Assembly: GCF_005843925.1 (NCBI RefSeq)
Contig: NZ_VCBC01000003.1
Location: 310,001 to 374,000, forward strand
DNA length: 64,000 nt
Direction: 5' to 3'
Source: Thalassotalea litorea
GTDB lineage: Bacteria; Pseudomonadota; Gammaproteobacteria; Enterobacterales; Alteromonadaceae
The translations under genes were made by a program, and so were the position numbers. Positions 1 through 9,616 of this stretch are shown here, piece by piece. Position 1 is the first letter of the stretch; the number at the start of each line of letters is the position of its first letter. The notes under the pieces are model-generated. The model searched no databases. It saw nothing but the letters and a program-made list of their open reading frames with translations, and was not told the origin of the DNA.

Positions 1-495
1 GGCTGATAATCAGCTCGCTATAGGCGAAGCTCAACCGCGTCTAATATTGTTTGCTTCTCGCCTGGCATCGAATACTTGTTTTTGTCTTTTCCTGAATAAT
101 TATGCGTAAAATCAGTCAGTCGCTGGTTATTCTCGGGGTCCTATGAAAATTAGGAATTGCCATTTTTTACCTACACCTGGTAATCCTAAATGCCCTGTTC
201 AACGTAGGGAATCCTTGATGGTTTTGTTGAAATAGTTCGGATTTTACACAACTCAACGTGGTTTTAATGCCGCTCGTCGATTTACCGATATCAAAATAGC
301 TAAAAGGTTGGTTAGGTCCCACTTATTTTATGTAGAATATTGGTTAGCTAACGGCTGAAATTACCATTATCGCGATAATGTCTGAGCATGGGTTGTTTTA
401 AAACCGAATCTGAAGTCTGTTTTATTCAATATCATCAAAATATTGTTTTTATCAAACTCATGTTGGCGCTAACCGGAACCTAATTTAAGGGAATT
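1..495. other. Upstream region of the efflux operon, no clear gene
   Basis: No convincing gene is seen. One + frame is open from base 2 to a TAA near base 106 and could be the end of a truncated upstream gene, but its translation is not recognisable. A perfect 16-bp palindrome, CATTATCGCGATAATG, lies at 365-380, about 115 bp before the efflux operon. An AT-rich inverted repeat (CAATAT/ATATTG) is at about 427-445. Both are possible regulator sites; this is inference. Confidence 0.4.
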
Positions 496-1521
496 ATGAG
501 AGTTTTCATTTTTTGTATTGCTGCATTAACCTTGCTACCTAACGCTGTCTTTGCGAACGAACGTAAAAGACCTCCAATCAATGTCATAACCGAAAAAGTG
601 GTGTTCGAGCCGATAAAAGTGGCGATTGAAACCGTTGGCACTGCTGAGGCGAAAAAGTCGGTGAATTTGTTTCCCGCAGCTGCTGATCGCGTTGTCAAGG
701 TAGCGTTTGCTCCGGGCGACTTCGTAGAAAAAGGTGCGGTTCTGGTTGAGCTAGATTCTCGTCGCCAGGTTGCTGCATTGCAGCGGGCGAAAATCGACCT
801 GGCGAATAAGCGGCGTAACTTTGAAAGACTTATCAAAAGCAAAGCCAATGGTGCGGTAACGGAATCGCAGGTGGATGAAGCGCAGGCGATACTGGATCTG
901 GCTTTGGTAAGTGTTGCCGAAGCCGAGGCTGATTTAGAAGATAGAAGCGTGGTTGCACCATTTAGCGGTTATCTGGGACTGACCGAAATAGAAGTGGGGG
1001 ATCGTATTAATCAGTCGACATTGATCACAACCATTGATGACAGAGAACAATTATTTATTAATTTTACGGTTCCTGAATCGTCCTACAATTTAGTTGGCCC
1101 TGGTACAAGTGTAACTGTCCAGCCCTGGAATAGCCGTGACACCCGATATATCGCTTCCTTGGATCAATTAGACAGTCGAATTGATTCACAAAATCGCACC
1201 CTAAAAGTCAGAGCATTGCTTGGCAATAGCGATGATATTTTCCGTCCTGGGTTAAGTTTTAAAGTAACGCTGAACACCAATGGTACCGCGTACCCCATTA
1301 TCCCCGAAGCGGCTTTGGCCTGGGGAGCTACGGGTTCCTACGTCTGGCTGGTCATAGATGGCAAAGCGCACAAGAAAAACGTAGTGATTAAGCAACGTTT
1401 GCGTGGCGCGATACTGGTCGAAGGTGAGTTGACGGATGGTGATGTACTGATTGTTGAAGGTATTCAGCGCTTGCGGGAAAACGCCAGCGTAGCCGCGGAA
1501 AGTGCGTTAGCAAACCGGTAA
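496..1521 (+). CDS. RND efflux periplasmic adaptor (membrane fusion protein)
   Basis: Adaptor subunit of a tripartite RND pump, linking the inner-membrane transporter to an outer-membrane channel. The 341-residue protein starts with a signal peptide (about 1-20, ending NAVFA) that has no lipobox cysteine. A lipoyl/barrel-sandwich half follows (about 55-85, with APGDFVEKGAVLVELD), then a helical hairpin (about 88-145), the second lipoyl half (SVVAPFSGYLGLTEIEVGD), and beta-barrel and membrane-proximal domains. An AAGGGAA ribosome site sits 5 bases before the ATG. The RND gene follows after 18 bases, so the two form an operon. No TolC-like gene is in the window. Family is clear; the substrate cannot be read from sequence. 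Confidence 0.92.
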   Translation: MRVFIFCIAALTLLPNAVFANERKRPPINVITEKVVFEPIKVAIETVGTAEAKKSVNLFPAAADRVVKVAFAPGDFVEKGAVLVELDSRRQVAALQRAKIDLANKRRNFERLIKSKANGAVTESQVDEAQAILDLALVSVAEAEADLEDRSVVAPFSGYLGLTEIEVGDRINQSTLITTIDDREQLFINFTVPESSYNLVGPGTSVTVQPWNSRDTRYIASLDQLDSRIDSQNRTLKVRALLGNSDDIFRPGLSFKVTLNTNGTAYPIIPEAALAWGATGSYVWLVIDGKAHKKNVVIKQRLRGAILVEGELTDGDVLIVEGIQRLRENASVAAESALANR

Positions 1522-1539
1522 ATCGTTTAAGGGATTATC

Positions 1540-4500
1540 ATGATTAATTTATTTGAAAATAAAGACGATTTACCATCACTGTCGGTGCGCAGACCCGTCA
1601 CCGTTGTGGTGTTGAATATTCTTATCATTATTGCCGGCCTGTCGGCGGTACTCGGATTAGAAGTGCGGGAACTGCCAGATGTGGATCGGCCGATTGTCAG
1701 TGTTGTTGCTAATTTTCCAGGTGGTGCACCGGAAACCGTAGATAACGAAGTTACCCGACGAATCGAAGGAGCAGCGGCCAGAGTCAGCGGTGTTAAATCG
1801 ATTAGAGCTTCCAGTGAAGAAGGCTCTTCTCGGGTACGAGTTGAATTTCGACCGGGTATCGATATTGAAGATGCCGCCAACGAATTACGAGAGTCAGTTA
1901 GCCGGGTACAGCGTCAATTACCTGATGAAGTGGAACAGTTATCTATCGTTAAGGCTGATAACGACGCTCGGTCTGTCCTTGATCTGGCAATCGGTAGTGA
2001 TAATATCGACACGGAAACCATTGCTGAAATTGTTGATCGTGACATTTCGCCGATGTTTCTTGCTATCCCTGGCGTTGCCGATGTCCGGTTAAATGGTGAA
2101 AGAAAACGGGTGTTACGTGTCATTGTTGACCCAATTCGTTTAGCAAGTTATCGCCTGTCTTTTACCAACGTTGCCAATGCGTTGAAGTCTGCCCCATTTG
2201 ATGTTGCAGCAGGCAGTTTGCGTTCAACCGACCATCAGGTCATTGTTCGTGCAGATGCGACGTCTGTTACGGCTGAACAGGTTGAGAAGATCATTGTCGG
2301 CGATGATATTCGATTAGGTGATGTCGCCACGGTTTACTTTGGTCCTGCGGATGCGCAAAGCTTCGTCAGATTGAATGGTCAACCGGTGATTGGTTTAGGG
2401 GTCATTCGTCAGGCGAGTGCCAACACCATTGAAATCTCAGACCTGGCATTGGATATGGTTGAAGAGATCAAATTGCGCTATCCCGACTTGCAGGTTTTTG
2501 TGACCTCGGATGATGCCCAGTTTATTCGCAGCTCTGTAGAAGAGGTCATTAAATCACTTGCCTATACCATTGCTTTGGTTGTCTTCACGTTATGGTTATT
2601 CCTGGGTAGTTGGCGGGCAACGATCGTTCCGGCATTATCCATACCTGTCTCGTTAATCGGTGTGTTAGCTATTGTTTGGGCGCTTGGCTTTTCGATTAAT
2701 ATTCTCACCTTGCTGGCTTTGGTATTGGCAACTGGATTGATTGTCGATGACGCCATTGTTGTTTCTGAAAATATTCAACGACATAAATCTTTGGGGGTGA
2801 AATCAAAAGCTGCGGCTGTTGTTGGCTCGCGAGAAGTATTCTTTGCGGTGGTCGCGACTACGGCGGTACTCGTTGCGGTTTTTCTTCCGATTGCATTTTT
2901 GCCTTCTACGGCAGGTAAATTGTTCCGTGAGTTTGGCGGGGTACTAGCTGGTGCGGTAATCATTTCTTCGTTAGTTGCGCTGACCTTAGTGCCGGCGTTA
3001 AAAGCAAAGTTAAAGCCGAAACAGCAATCCAGCCAGACGACCAGATTCCAGAATTTTGGTAATGGTGCGGTAACCGCTTATGGCAGATCTTTACAGTATT
3101 GTATTAAATACGGCTGGTTAGTTTTATTACTCAGTGTGATTGCAGGCGCTGGCGCGACATTTTTGTATAGCAGTATAGATAAAGAATTATTGCCAACTGA
3201 GGATAGAGGTACGGTTCGGATATTCGCCCGGGGACCGGACGGTGTTGGTATTTCTTATATGGACCGGCAAGCTCAGGCGATGGAAGATATCATGTTGCCG
3301 TATGCGGATCTCGGCGATATTGACTCTATTAATACCACGGTAGGTTATCGGGATCCTAACATTGTATTCATGACAGTTAATTTAAAGGACTGGTCTGAAC
3401 GGGAAAATAGTCAGCAAAAAATTATTGATGAAATTCGTCCTAAACTGGCGGAAATTCCGGGGGCGCCGGGGCGTGCTTTTGGTGCAAACAGCTTAAACCT
3501 GAGAGGCCAGGGCGGTGGCCTGGAGTTTGCCATTACCGGCAGTGACTATGAAGAAATTTTTGCAGTTGCCCAGACATTTAGTCAAGTTGTAGAGTCGCAA
3601 TATCCGCAATTTGGTCAACTGGATATTTCCTACCAGCCAACTCAGCCGCAAATGCGTGTTCATATTGACCGTAATCGGGCCGAAGAGCTAGGGGTTCCAT
3701 TTAGTGATATTAACCAAACATTGCGCGCTGCCATAGGCGGTGATGATTTAATTGATTTGAATGTCGGGGACAAGGCCGTGCCGATAATTTTGCAGTCTTC
3801 CTATAAAGATTCAGCAAACCCGTCAGACTTAATCAACTTGTATGTTGCCGGGAAAAACGGCGAGTTAGTGTCATTATCTTCCATTGCTTATATCGCTGAG
3901 GAAGGTGTTGCCGCAGAGTTGGAGCGTCATGCTCAACGACGGGCGATCGAAATGGATGCTGATTTGCCCGAAGGAATGCCGATTGCCGAAGCGGTGCAAA
4001 TTCTGCGTCAGCTAGCGCGAGAACATCTACCTAATGGCTTTGATTTAATCTTGCTGGGTGAAGCGAAAACGTACCAGGAAACCGATCAGCAAGTCACCAT
4101 GACCTATGTAGTCGCATTCTTAATCGTATTGCTTGTTTTGGCGGCACAATTTGAAAGTGCCATAAGTGCACTTGTGGTGATGTTAACGGTTCCATTTGGT
4201 ATTGCCGCGGCGATATTTGCGGTATGGCTTACCGGCACGACAATCAATATTTATACGCAAATTGGCCTGGTGATGCTTATCGGCTTGTTGGCGAAAAATT
4301 CAATCTTATTGGTTGAGTTTGCCGATCAGTTAAGGGATCGCGGCATCGCGATAGAGCAAGCCATAATCGAAGCCGGTAAAGTACGTTTGAGACCGATTAT
4401 GATGACCCTGCTGTCCACTGTATTAGGAGGATTACCATTAATCCTTTCTAGTGGTGCCGGTGCTGAAGCGAGAAATGCTATCGGCTGGGTCGTATTCGGC

Positions 4501-4638
4501 GGGTTAGGTATCGCTGTCGTCTTTACCTTATTCTTAACACCGGTGTTATATGTCTGGTTAGCTCGTTTTGCGAAACCACGAGCCGATCAGGAAAAAGTTC
4601 TGGTAGATGAATTAAGCAGCGCCCGCAACCTGCAGTAA
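1540..4638 (+). CDS. RND multidrug efflux transporter, HAE1/AcrB type
   Basis: Inner-membrane proton-driven drug exporter of 1032 residues, the usual AcrB-family length. TM1 is near 20-40 and is followed by the family hallmark ELPDVDRPIV. The TM4 proton-relay pair is visible in GLIVDDAIVVSENIQRH, and the TM10 lysine in LLAKNSILLVEFADQL. Two large periplasmic loops separate TM1/2 and TM7/8, and the helices after residue 860 complete the twelve-helix fold. The ATG is preceded by AAGGGATTATC. It is translationally close to the adaptor gene and no regulator gene is adjacent. It is AcrB/MexF-like in general character, but the exact substrate group is not assigned. Confidence 0.95.
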   Translation: MINLFENKDDLPSLSVRRPVTVVVLNILIIIAGLSAVLGLEVRELPDVDRPIVSVVANFPGGAPETVDNEVTRRIEGAAARVSGVKSIRASSEEGSSRVRVEFRPGIDIEDAANELRESVSRVQRQLPDEVEQLSIVKADNDARSVLDLAIGSDNIDTETIAEIVDRDISPMFLAIPGVADVRLNGERKRVLRVIVDPIRLASYRLSFTNVANALKSAPFDVAAGSLRSTDHQVIVRADATSVTAEQVEKIIVGDDIRLGDVATVYFGPADAQSFVRLNGQPVIGLGVIRQASANTIEISDLALDMVEEIKLRYPDLQVFVTSDDAQFIRSSVEEVIKSLAYTIALVVFTLWLFLGSWRATIVPALSIPVSLIGVLAIVWALGFSINILTLLALVLATGLIVDDAIVVSENIQRHKSLGVKSKAAAVVGSREVFFAVVATTAVLVAVFLPIAFLPSTAGKLFREFGGVLAGAVIISSLVALTLVPALKAKLKPKQQSSQTTRFQNFGNGAVTAYGRSLQYCIKYGWLVLLLSVIAGAGATFLYSSIDKELLPTEDRGTVRIFARGPDGVGISYMDRQAQAMEDIMLPYADLGDIDSINTTVGYRDPNIVFMTVNLKDWSERENSQQKIIDEIRPKLAEIPGAPGRAFGANSLNLRGQGGGLEFAITGSDYEEIFAVAQTFSQVVESQYPQFGQLDISYQPTQPQMRVHIDRNRAEELGVPFSDINQTLRAAIGGDDLIDLNVGDKAVPIILQSSYKDSANPSDLINLYVAGKNGELVSLSSIAYIAEEGVAAELERHAQRRAIEMDADLPEGMPIAEAVQILRQLAREHLPNGFDLILLGEAKTYQETDQQVTMTYVVAFLIVLLVLAAQFESAISALVVMLTVPFGIAAAIFAVWLTGTTINIYTQIGLVMLIGLLAKNSILLVEFADQLRDRGIAIEQAIIEAGKVRLRPIMMTLLSTVLGGLPLILSSGAGAEARNAIGWVVFGGLGIAVVFTLFLTPVLYVWLARFAKPRADQEKVLVDELSSARNLQ

Positions 4639-4643
4639 ACAGC

Positions 4644-4726
4644 ATGGGGTCAGAGTCAATTACGAGATTATCTTATCGTTAAATAACAATGAGATAATCT
4701 CGATATAGTAATGACTCTGCCCCCAT
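4644..4726. repeat. REP/MITE-like double hairpin
   Basis: An imperfect inverted repeat of about 83 bp. The outer arms are ATGGGGTCAGAGTCA and TGACTCTGCCCCCAT. An inner stem pairs GAGATTATCT (about 4662) with AGATAATCTC (about 4692). It begins six bases after the RND stop codon. GGGGTCAGAGTCA-type ends are a frequent interspersed palindrome in marine gammaproteobacteria, often associated with REP-associated (IS200-like) transposases. It could also act as a terminator for the efflux operon, although no T-run follows directly. Confidence 0.6.
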
Positions 4727-5078
4727 TTTCGACGTTAATCCTCTCTTTTCGCAATCCCTTTTTCACCACAAATTCAAAAAAGACTTTACACCTAAGGTTA
4801 GCTGTCGTTATATTTAAACAAGCGTTTAAATTGGTGGTTTAAATTGTTTATTTTAATTAGGGTTTGAATTCGACTCGTCAATGGCAAATGCATTGTCAGG
4901 CATTCTACTTAAACTCGGTCCTATAATAGTACCAATTCCACTAAGTGTTTTCCCACTCAGTGAGAATGTAAAGGCTTTTAGGCAAGGCTTTGATTGCAGA
5001 GAATGGTCGCTCCATTGTCAAAAGTATTTAACAAACCACTGAAGTTTTTTTTCAACAGATTTGATTACGGAGGCCACG
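4727..5078. other. Promoter region of the acyl-CoA dehydrogenase gene
   Basis: About 350 bases without a gene. It holds the PsrA-like palindrome listed separately and a 13-bp-spaced direct repeat of GTTTAAATTG (4824 and 4837). An AT-rich leader runs up to the ribosome site GGAGG at 5069-5073. Nothing else is recognised. Confidence 0.5.
4813..4830. promoter_or_regulatory. Candidate PsrA/FadR-like operator
   Basis: The perfect palindrome TTTAAAC-AAGC-GTTTAAA contains AAAC-N4-GTTT, which fits the known PsrA operator pattern for fatty-acid-responsive repression in Pseudomonas and Shewanella. It lies about 250 bases upstream of a fatty-acyl-CoA dehydrogenase gene, which makes regulatory sense. 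Binding is inferred, not shown. Confidence 0.45.
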
Positions 5079-6857
5079 GTGGCTGAATATAGCGTTGCGT
5101 TAGACGATATGAATTTTTTGCTGTTTGATGTCTTTCAAGCAGATAAAATGTGGCAAGATTTGCCGGAGTTGGCAGAGTCCATCGATAAAGATACTGCACA
5201 GGCGATATTGCAAGAATGCGCGAAAATCTCCGAGCAGGAGATAGCGTCGATTTCACGCCAGGGTGACGAAATTGGTGTGCAATTTAATGATGGTTCGGTC
5301 ACCACACCTGCGGGCTTCAAACAGGCTTTTGATACTTATGCCGAAGGCGGCTGGATTGGACTGGGTGGTGACATCAACTACGGCGGTATGGGAATGCCGA
5401 AAATGTTAACGGCATTGCAAGAAGAGATTGTTTGCGGTGCAGATATGTCATTTTCATTGTACCCTGGCCTAACCACTGGCGCGGCACTATCGCTATCGGC
5501 CCATGGCAGCGAAGCGCTTAAAGAAAAATATTTACCACGTATGTACAGCGGTGAGTGGACCGGCACCATGTGTTTAACAGAGGCTCATGCTGGTACAGAC
5601 CTTGGTATAATCCGTACCAAAGCAGTTCCTCAGGATGACGGTAGCTATAGCCTGACTGGGGGTAAGATTTTTATTACGGGTGGAGAGCAGGATTTAACCG
5701 AAAATATTATTCATTTGGTGTTGGCTAAATTACCGGATGCGCCGAAAGGCCCGAAAGGCATTTCTTTATTCTTAGTCCCCAAATTTAATGTCAATGCCGA
5801 CGGTTCTTTAGGTGAGCGTAATGGTGTGAGTTGTGGCTCGGTGGAGCACAAAATGGGGATCCATGCCTCTGCGACCTGTGTCATCAATCTCGATGATGCG
5901 AAAGGGTATTTGGTTGGTGAGCTGAATAAAGGCTTGGCAGCCATGTTTACGATGATGAATTATGAACGTATTGGCGTTGGTATTCAGGGGCTTGGTGCCG
6001 GTGTTCGTTCTTATCAAAATGCTTTGGAATACGCCAAAGATCGTCTGCAAAGTCGTTCGGTTACCGGACCAAAATCTCCTGAAAAAGAAGCCGATTCAAT
6101 CATGGTACATGCGGATGTTCGACGCATGTTACTAAGCATGAAAGCCATGAATGAAGGCAATCGCGCACTTGGTATGTATATCTCTCAGCAACTTGATCTG
6201 TCTAAATACGGCAGTGGTGAAGAGCAACTGAAAGGTGAAGCATTAACGGCATTAATGACGCCTTTAGCGAAAGCATTCTTTACCGATGTTGGTCTTGAAA
6301 ATACCATAACTGGTCAGCAGGTTCTTGGTGGTCATGGCTATGTTCGTGAATGGGGACAGGAGCAATTAGTGCGAGACTGTCGTATTGCGCAAATCTATGA
6401 AGGCACCAATGGCATCCAGGCGATGGATTTGATTGGCCGTAAATTGGCTGCCAATCGCGGCGAATTTATGAAGCTGTTTGTTGCCGATGTTCGAAGTTTT
6501 ATTGAGGAAAATTCATCGTCTGAAATGGCAGAGTTTATCGCACCACTTAGTGAATCAATTGATGATTTGGAATTGCTAACCCAAGATATATTAGTGGCTG
6601 CTGCTAAGGATCCGAATCAATTAGGAAGTGCAGCCTGTGACTATTTACATGTTTTCGGGTATACCGCGGTTGGTTTTATGTGGGCTCGCATGGCACTAGC
6701 GGCATTACCTAAATTTGAGACCGATGACTTTTGCAAAGCTAAGGTTCATACGGCTCGCTACTTCTTCGCACGTTTATTGCCTCGTCGTTTATCGCTGATG
6801 GCATCCGCTCGAAGTGCTGCTGAGCATTTGTATAATCTTGATGATGAATTGTTCTAG
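5079..6857 (+). CDS. Acyl-CoA dehydrogenase, ~600-residue FadE/DmdC-like type
   Basis: FAD-dependent acyl-CoA dehydrogenase making the 2-enoyl-CoA in beta-oxidation or a related acyl-CoA pathway. The chosen GTG start (MAEYSVALDD) has GGAGG five bases upstream. A TTG at 5061 is in frame but lacks a ribosome site. The 592-residue protein has the N-terminal helical domain, the FAD-contacting segment CLTEAHAGTDLG (about 170), the flavin/CoA segment GGHGYVREWGQEQ, and YEGTNGIQ, whose glutamate is the catalytic base. It ends with the extra C-terminal helical domain (about 465-590) of this long subclass. That subclass includes 3-methylmercaptopropionyl-CoA dehydrogenases, so the exact substrate is open. 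It is a single gene with its own terminator. Confidence 0.92.
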   Translation: MAEYSVALDDMNFLLFDVFQADKMWQDLPELAESIDKDTAQAILQECAKISEQEIASISRQGDEIGVQFNDGSVTTPAGFKQAFDTYAEGGWIGLGGDINYGGMGMPKMLTALQEEIVCGADMSFSLYPGLTTGAALSLSAHGSEALKEKYLPRMYSGEWTGTMCLTEAHAGTDLGIIRTKAVPQDDGSYSLTGGKIFITGGEQDLTENIIHLVLAKLPDAPKGPKGISLFLVPKFNVNADGSLGERNGVSCGSVEHKMGIHASATCVINLDDAKGYLVGELNKGLAAMFTMMNYERIGVGIQGLGAGVRSYQNALEYAKDRLQSRSVTGPKSPEKEADSIMVHADVRRMLLSMKAMNEGNRALGMYISQQLDLSKYGSGEEQLKGEALTALMTPLAKAFFTDVGLENTITGQQVLGGHGYVREWGQEQLVRDCRIAQIYEGTNGIQAMDLIGRKLAANRGEFMKLFVADVRSFIEENSSSEMAEFIAPLSESIDDLELLTQDILVAAAKDPNQLGSAACDYLHVFGYTAVGFMWARMALAALPKFETDDFCKAKVHTARYFFARLLPRRLSLMASARSAAEHLYNLDDELF

Positions 6858-6878
6858 GTGTCAGCAATTGTAACAATA

Positions 6879-6907
6879 AAAAACGGAGTCTATTGACTCC
6901 GTTTTTT
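6879..6907. terminator. Bidirectional terminator between convergent genes
   Basis: The stem AAAAACGGAGTC (6879-6890) pairs with GACTCCGTTTTTT (6895-6907) around a four-base loop, with T-runs on both strands. It serves the acyl-CoA dehydrogenase gene and the convergent amidohydrolase gene. Confidence 0.85.
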
Positions 6908-6927
6908 ATGGATGAAGAATACGGAAG

Positions 6928-8238
6928 CTATTTGCTTTGCATATTCATGTAATCAATGGTCAGATTAATAAGCACTTCGACCCCGGTTTTAAGACCGCTT
7001 TCATCTATTTGGAATTGTGGTGTGTGATGTCCGGGCGCTTGATCTGCTGGCAAGTCTTTCGGCTTGCCACCAACGAAGAGATACAGACCAGGGACTTCTT
7101 GTTGGAAGAAAGAGAAATCTTCAGCGCCGGTGACGGCTTTGGTCAGCTTAACGTTTTCTGCACCCGCACTGTTGCGTATTGTCGGTAGCATGGATTCCAT
7201 TAATGCCGGCTCGTTATACGTTACCGGATAATTGGCGCCCCACGGCACTTCAACTTCGACTTCAGCATTCATACTGGCGGCAATGGTTTGCGCTTTGCGG
7301 GTTACAGCTTCACGAATTTGCATACGCATGTCATTGTTTAATGAACGCAGTGTGCCAACGATCTCCACTTCCGATGGAATAATATTGGATCGGGTACCAC
7401 CAGTGATTTTACCTACGGTGACTACCGCGGCTTCGTCAATCAAGGTAAGTTCGCGGGAAACGATGGTTTGAAGTCCCATAATGATTTGTGCCGAGGTTAC
7501 GATTGGGTCCACACTTATCCATGGGTAAGCACCATGAGATTGCTTACCTTTTACCAGAATACGATAAGTGTCTACCGCCGCCATAATGCCACCGGGTTTA
7601 TACTCGATAGTACCGACATCGGTATCTGAACTAATATGCAGGCCAAAAACCACATCGACGCCTTTCATCACGCCTTCCTTGACCATCATTTCCGCCCCAC
7701 CTTCTTCACCGGCAGGCGCGCCTTCTTCGGCAGGTTGGAAAATGAATTTTACTTTTCCACTTAACTCTCCCTGCATCTCTTTAAGAATTTTGGCGGCCCC
7801 AAGTAACATTGCAATATGGGTATCGTGCCCACAAGCATGCATAACACCTACCTGTGCGCCATCAAACTCGGTTGTAACTTTCGAAGCGAAATCTAAATCC
7901 ACGGATTCGGTGACAGGCAAGCCATCAATATCGGCACGTAAAGCGACAACAGGTCCAGGCTTGCCAGAATCTAAAACGGCAACAACACCGGTATGAGCAA
8001 TCCCCGTTTGCACTTCATAGCCCATGGCTTTTAGCTCTTTGGCGATCGTTTTAGCGGTGTTAACTTCTCGGTTAGAGAGTTCCGGAAATTCGTGAAAGTG
8101 GCGGCGCCAATCAATCACTTGCTGCTCGGTTTGGTTCGACAGTTTTTCAACGGTTTGATACTGATCGGCCATAGCAGCAGGAGCTAAAGTATATAAAGCA
8201 GCACTACACAGTGCTATACGAGAAAGGCGAGTTTTCAT
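6928..8238 (-). CDS. Secreted M20 (M20D-type) amidohydrolase
   Basis: Zinc-dependent amidohydrolase/carboxypeptidase of the hippurate hydrolase/IAA-amino-acid hydrolase group, which cleaves N-acyl-amino acids. A signal peptide (about 1-24, ending AAMA) indicates export to the periplasm. Metal-site motifs are visible: MHACGHDTH (about 132-140), QPAEEGAPAGEEGG with the catalytic glutamate, GLHISSD, and the C-terminal GAEDFSFF and PGHHTPQF. The dimerisation domain lies between, roughly residues 205-320. Length (436) suits a secreted member of the family. It is monocistronic, convergent with the acyl-CoA dehydrogenase gene and downstream of the DUF481 gene. The natural substrate is unknown. Confidence 0.9.
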   Translation of the reverse strand: MKTRLSRIALCSAALYTLAPAAMADQYQTVEKLSNQTEQQVIDWRRHFHEFPELSNREVNTAKTIAKELKAMGYEVQTGIAHTGVVAVLDSGKPGPVVALRADIDGLPVTESVDLDFASKVTTEFDGAQVGVMHACGHDTHIAMLLGAAKILKEMQGELSGKVKFIFQPAEEGAPAGEEGGAEMMVKEGVMKGVDVVFGLHISSDTDVGTIEYKPGGIMAAVDTYRILVKGKQSHGAYPWISVDPIVTSAQIIMGLQTIVSRELTLIDEAAVVTVGKITGGTRSNIIPSEVEIVGTLRSLNNDMRMQIREAVTRKAQTIAASMNAEVEVEVPWGANYPVTYNEPALMESMLPTIRNSAGAENVKLTKAVTGAEDFSFFQQEVPGLYLFVGGKPKDLPADQAPGHHTPQFQIDESGLKTGVEVLINLTIDYMNMQSK

Positions 8239-8330
8239 TGGGTTACCTGTTATTTTTCGGATTTTGGCAAAGGATACTCCGTTTGGAGATCTTATATATG
8301 TAGCTAAGAGTCTACCTTAAACGTACAGAA

Positions 8331-9458
8331 TTAGAAGGAATATTTCACGCCAAAAATCAGCAGGATATCGGTTTTTTCAGGAACCTCTCCAAGCTCATTA
8401 GGCACGGGATCGGCAATAAAATCGAAAATAGATTTAAGTTGCAGGTCTAGATCATCGATTAACTCAACATCCAACGATGTTTCGATATGATGTATTAAAC
8501 GCCCGGATTCTACCGATGTGGTACGTCCCACATATTGCGCAGAAATGGTCGTATCTTCGGTAAAGTCGTAACCGATATCCGTACCAAACAGTAACCCTCC
8601 TGAAGTGTTAGAACCAGGGTTACCCGCTTCTACCTCGACAAATCGAGTATATTGAATGCTGGGACCGATATAGGCTCGCCAAAAATAATCATCTTCATCC
8701 AAAAGTACTAAACCGCCGGCCAATGCGACAGTAAGTTTTAAATCAATATTTTTGAATTTGTCTTCCTGGTACTCAATGTCGGGAATACGAAAGAACACCT
8801 TTCGGCTGTAGAACCAATCGTAGGCAAAGGTTACACGCTGATTTTCTTCCGTTTGAACCGTTTCGCCGGTTTCAAAATCTTCGGATCGCGCTAAGATCCC
8901 TAGATAATCCAAGGTCACCCGATCTAACGCCGTTAAACGCTCAACGTTTAAAGAGATGGTATAATCCAAACGTTCCGAATTACCGGTTTTAAAATTTATA
9001 CCCAGTCCAAAATGCCCACTCCAAATGCTGTCTTCGCTTTCTTTTGATGGCGATATCGACAACAGTTGTTTTCTGGGAAAGCTCAAGTGAGGTTTATTGA
9101 AAAACGTAATTTGTTTTCGATCCACTAACAGCTGGCCTTCATAAATTTGATTGTTTTCCAGACGAATGCTGACAATATCATTGGTTCTGATTTGTCGAAT
9201 ATCATCAAAATCCAGTTCAACCAAGCCGAGTTCATCGCTGTCGAATCGAACCTTATCCCGGTACATGGATAGGAGGTCGCCGCCAAGAAGCTCACCGTTT
9301 TCCAGTAAAACCCAATCAAAACGTATCGGCATGGTGGGGCGATTAATTGGCCATTCTTCGGGTTCTTCCCATTGCGCCAGCGTGGTTTGGACAACGCAAA
9401 AATACCCAAGCAGGGCAGTGATAATACGCAAGGTAAGCTTAAGGAACGGTTTTCTCAC
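8331..9458 (-). CDS. DUF481 family outer-membrane protein
   Basis: A 375-residue exported protein of unknown function. The GTG start gives a signal peptide ending QTTLAQ. The first half (about 50-140) looks like a small beta domain with repeated 'LENGELLGG...MYRDKVRF' type units. The second half has the DUF481 pattern of alternating beta-strands (GHFGLGINFKTGNSERLDYT and onward) and ends in an aromatic residue (GVKYSF), as expected for an outer-membrane barrel closed by a C-terminal phenylalanine. DUF481 proteins are salt- or stress-induced barrels in some species, but no role can be read here. Upstream lies the 91-bp repeat array. Confidence 0.8.
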   Translation of the reverse strand: MRKPFLKLTLRIITALLGYFCVVQTTLAQWEEPEEWPINRPTMPIRFDWVLLENGELLGGDLLSMYRDKVRFDSDELGLVELDFDDIRQIRTNDIVSIRLENNQIYEGQLLVDRKQITFFNKPHLSFPRKQLLSISPSKESEDSIWSGHFGLGINFKTGNSERLDYTISLNVERLTALDRVTLDYLGILARSEDFETGETVQTEENQRVTFAYDWFYSRKVFFRIPDIEYQEDKFKNIDLKLTVALAGGLVLLDEDDYFWRAYIGPSIQYTRFVEVEAGNPGSNTSGGLLFGTDIGYDFTEDTTISAQYVGRTTSVESGRLIHHIETSLDVELIDDLDLQLKSIFDFIADPVPNELGEVPEKTDILLIFGVKYSF

Positions 9459-9616
9459 AGATTTATTCTTATTGTGAAAATTATTTTAGTTACTGTTAAC
9501 TTTAGGAAAAATATAGAAAATTGCCAAAGTAAGAAGAGGGTAATTGTGTTAAATCAGGAGAAATCTTGCGTGGCGGTTGTCTATTCCATGAGGGATCATG
9601 CGACCCATCATGATTC

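Noticed and set aside
150..360. Possible pseudogene upstream of the efflux operon
   Set aside because: Two joined + frames give loosely protein-like text, but with no recognisable family; chance is as likely.
7568..7996. Long + strand open frame opposite the M20 hydrolase
   Set aside because: It is antisense to a clear gene with conserved metal motifs, and its product is low-complexity.
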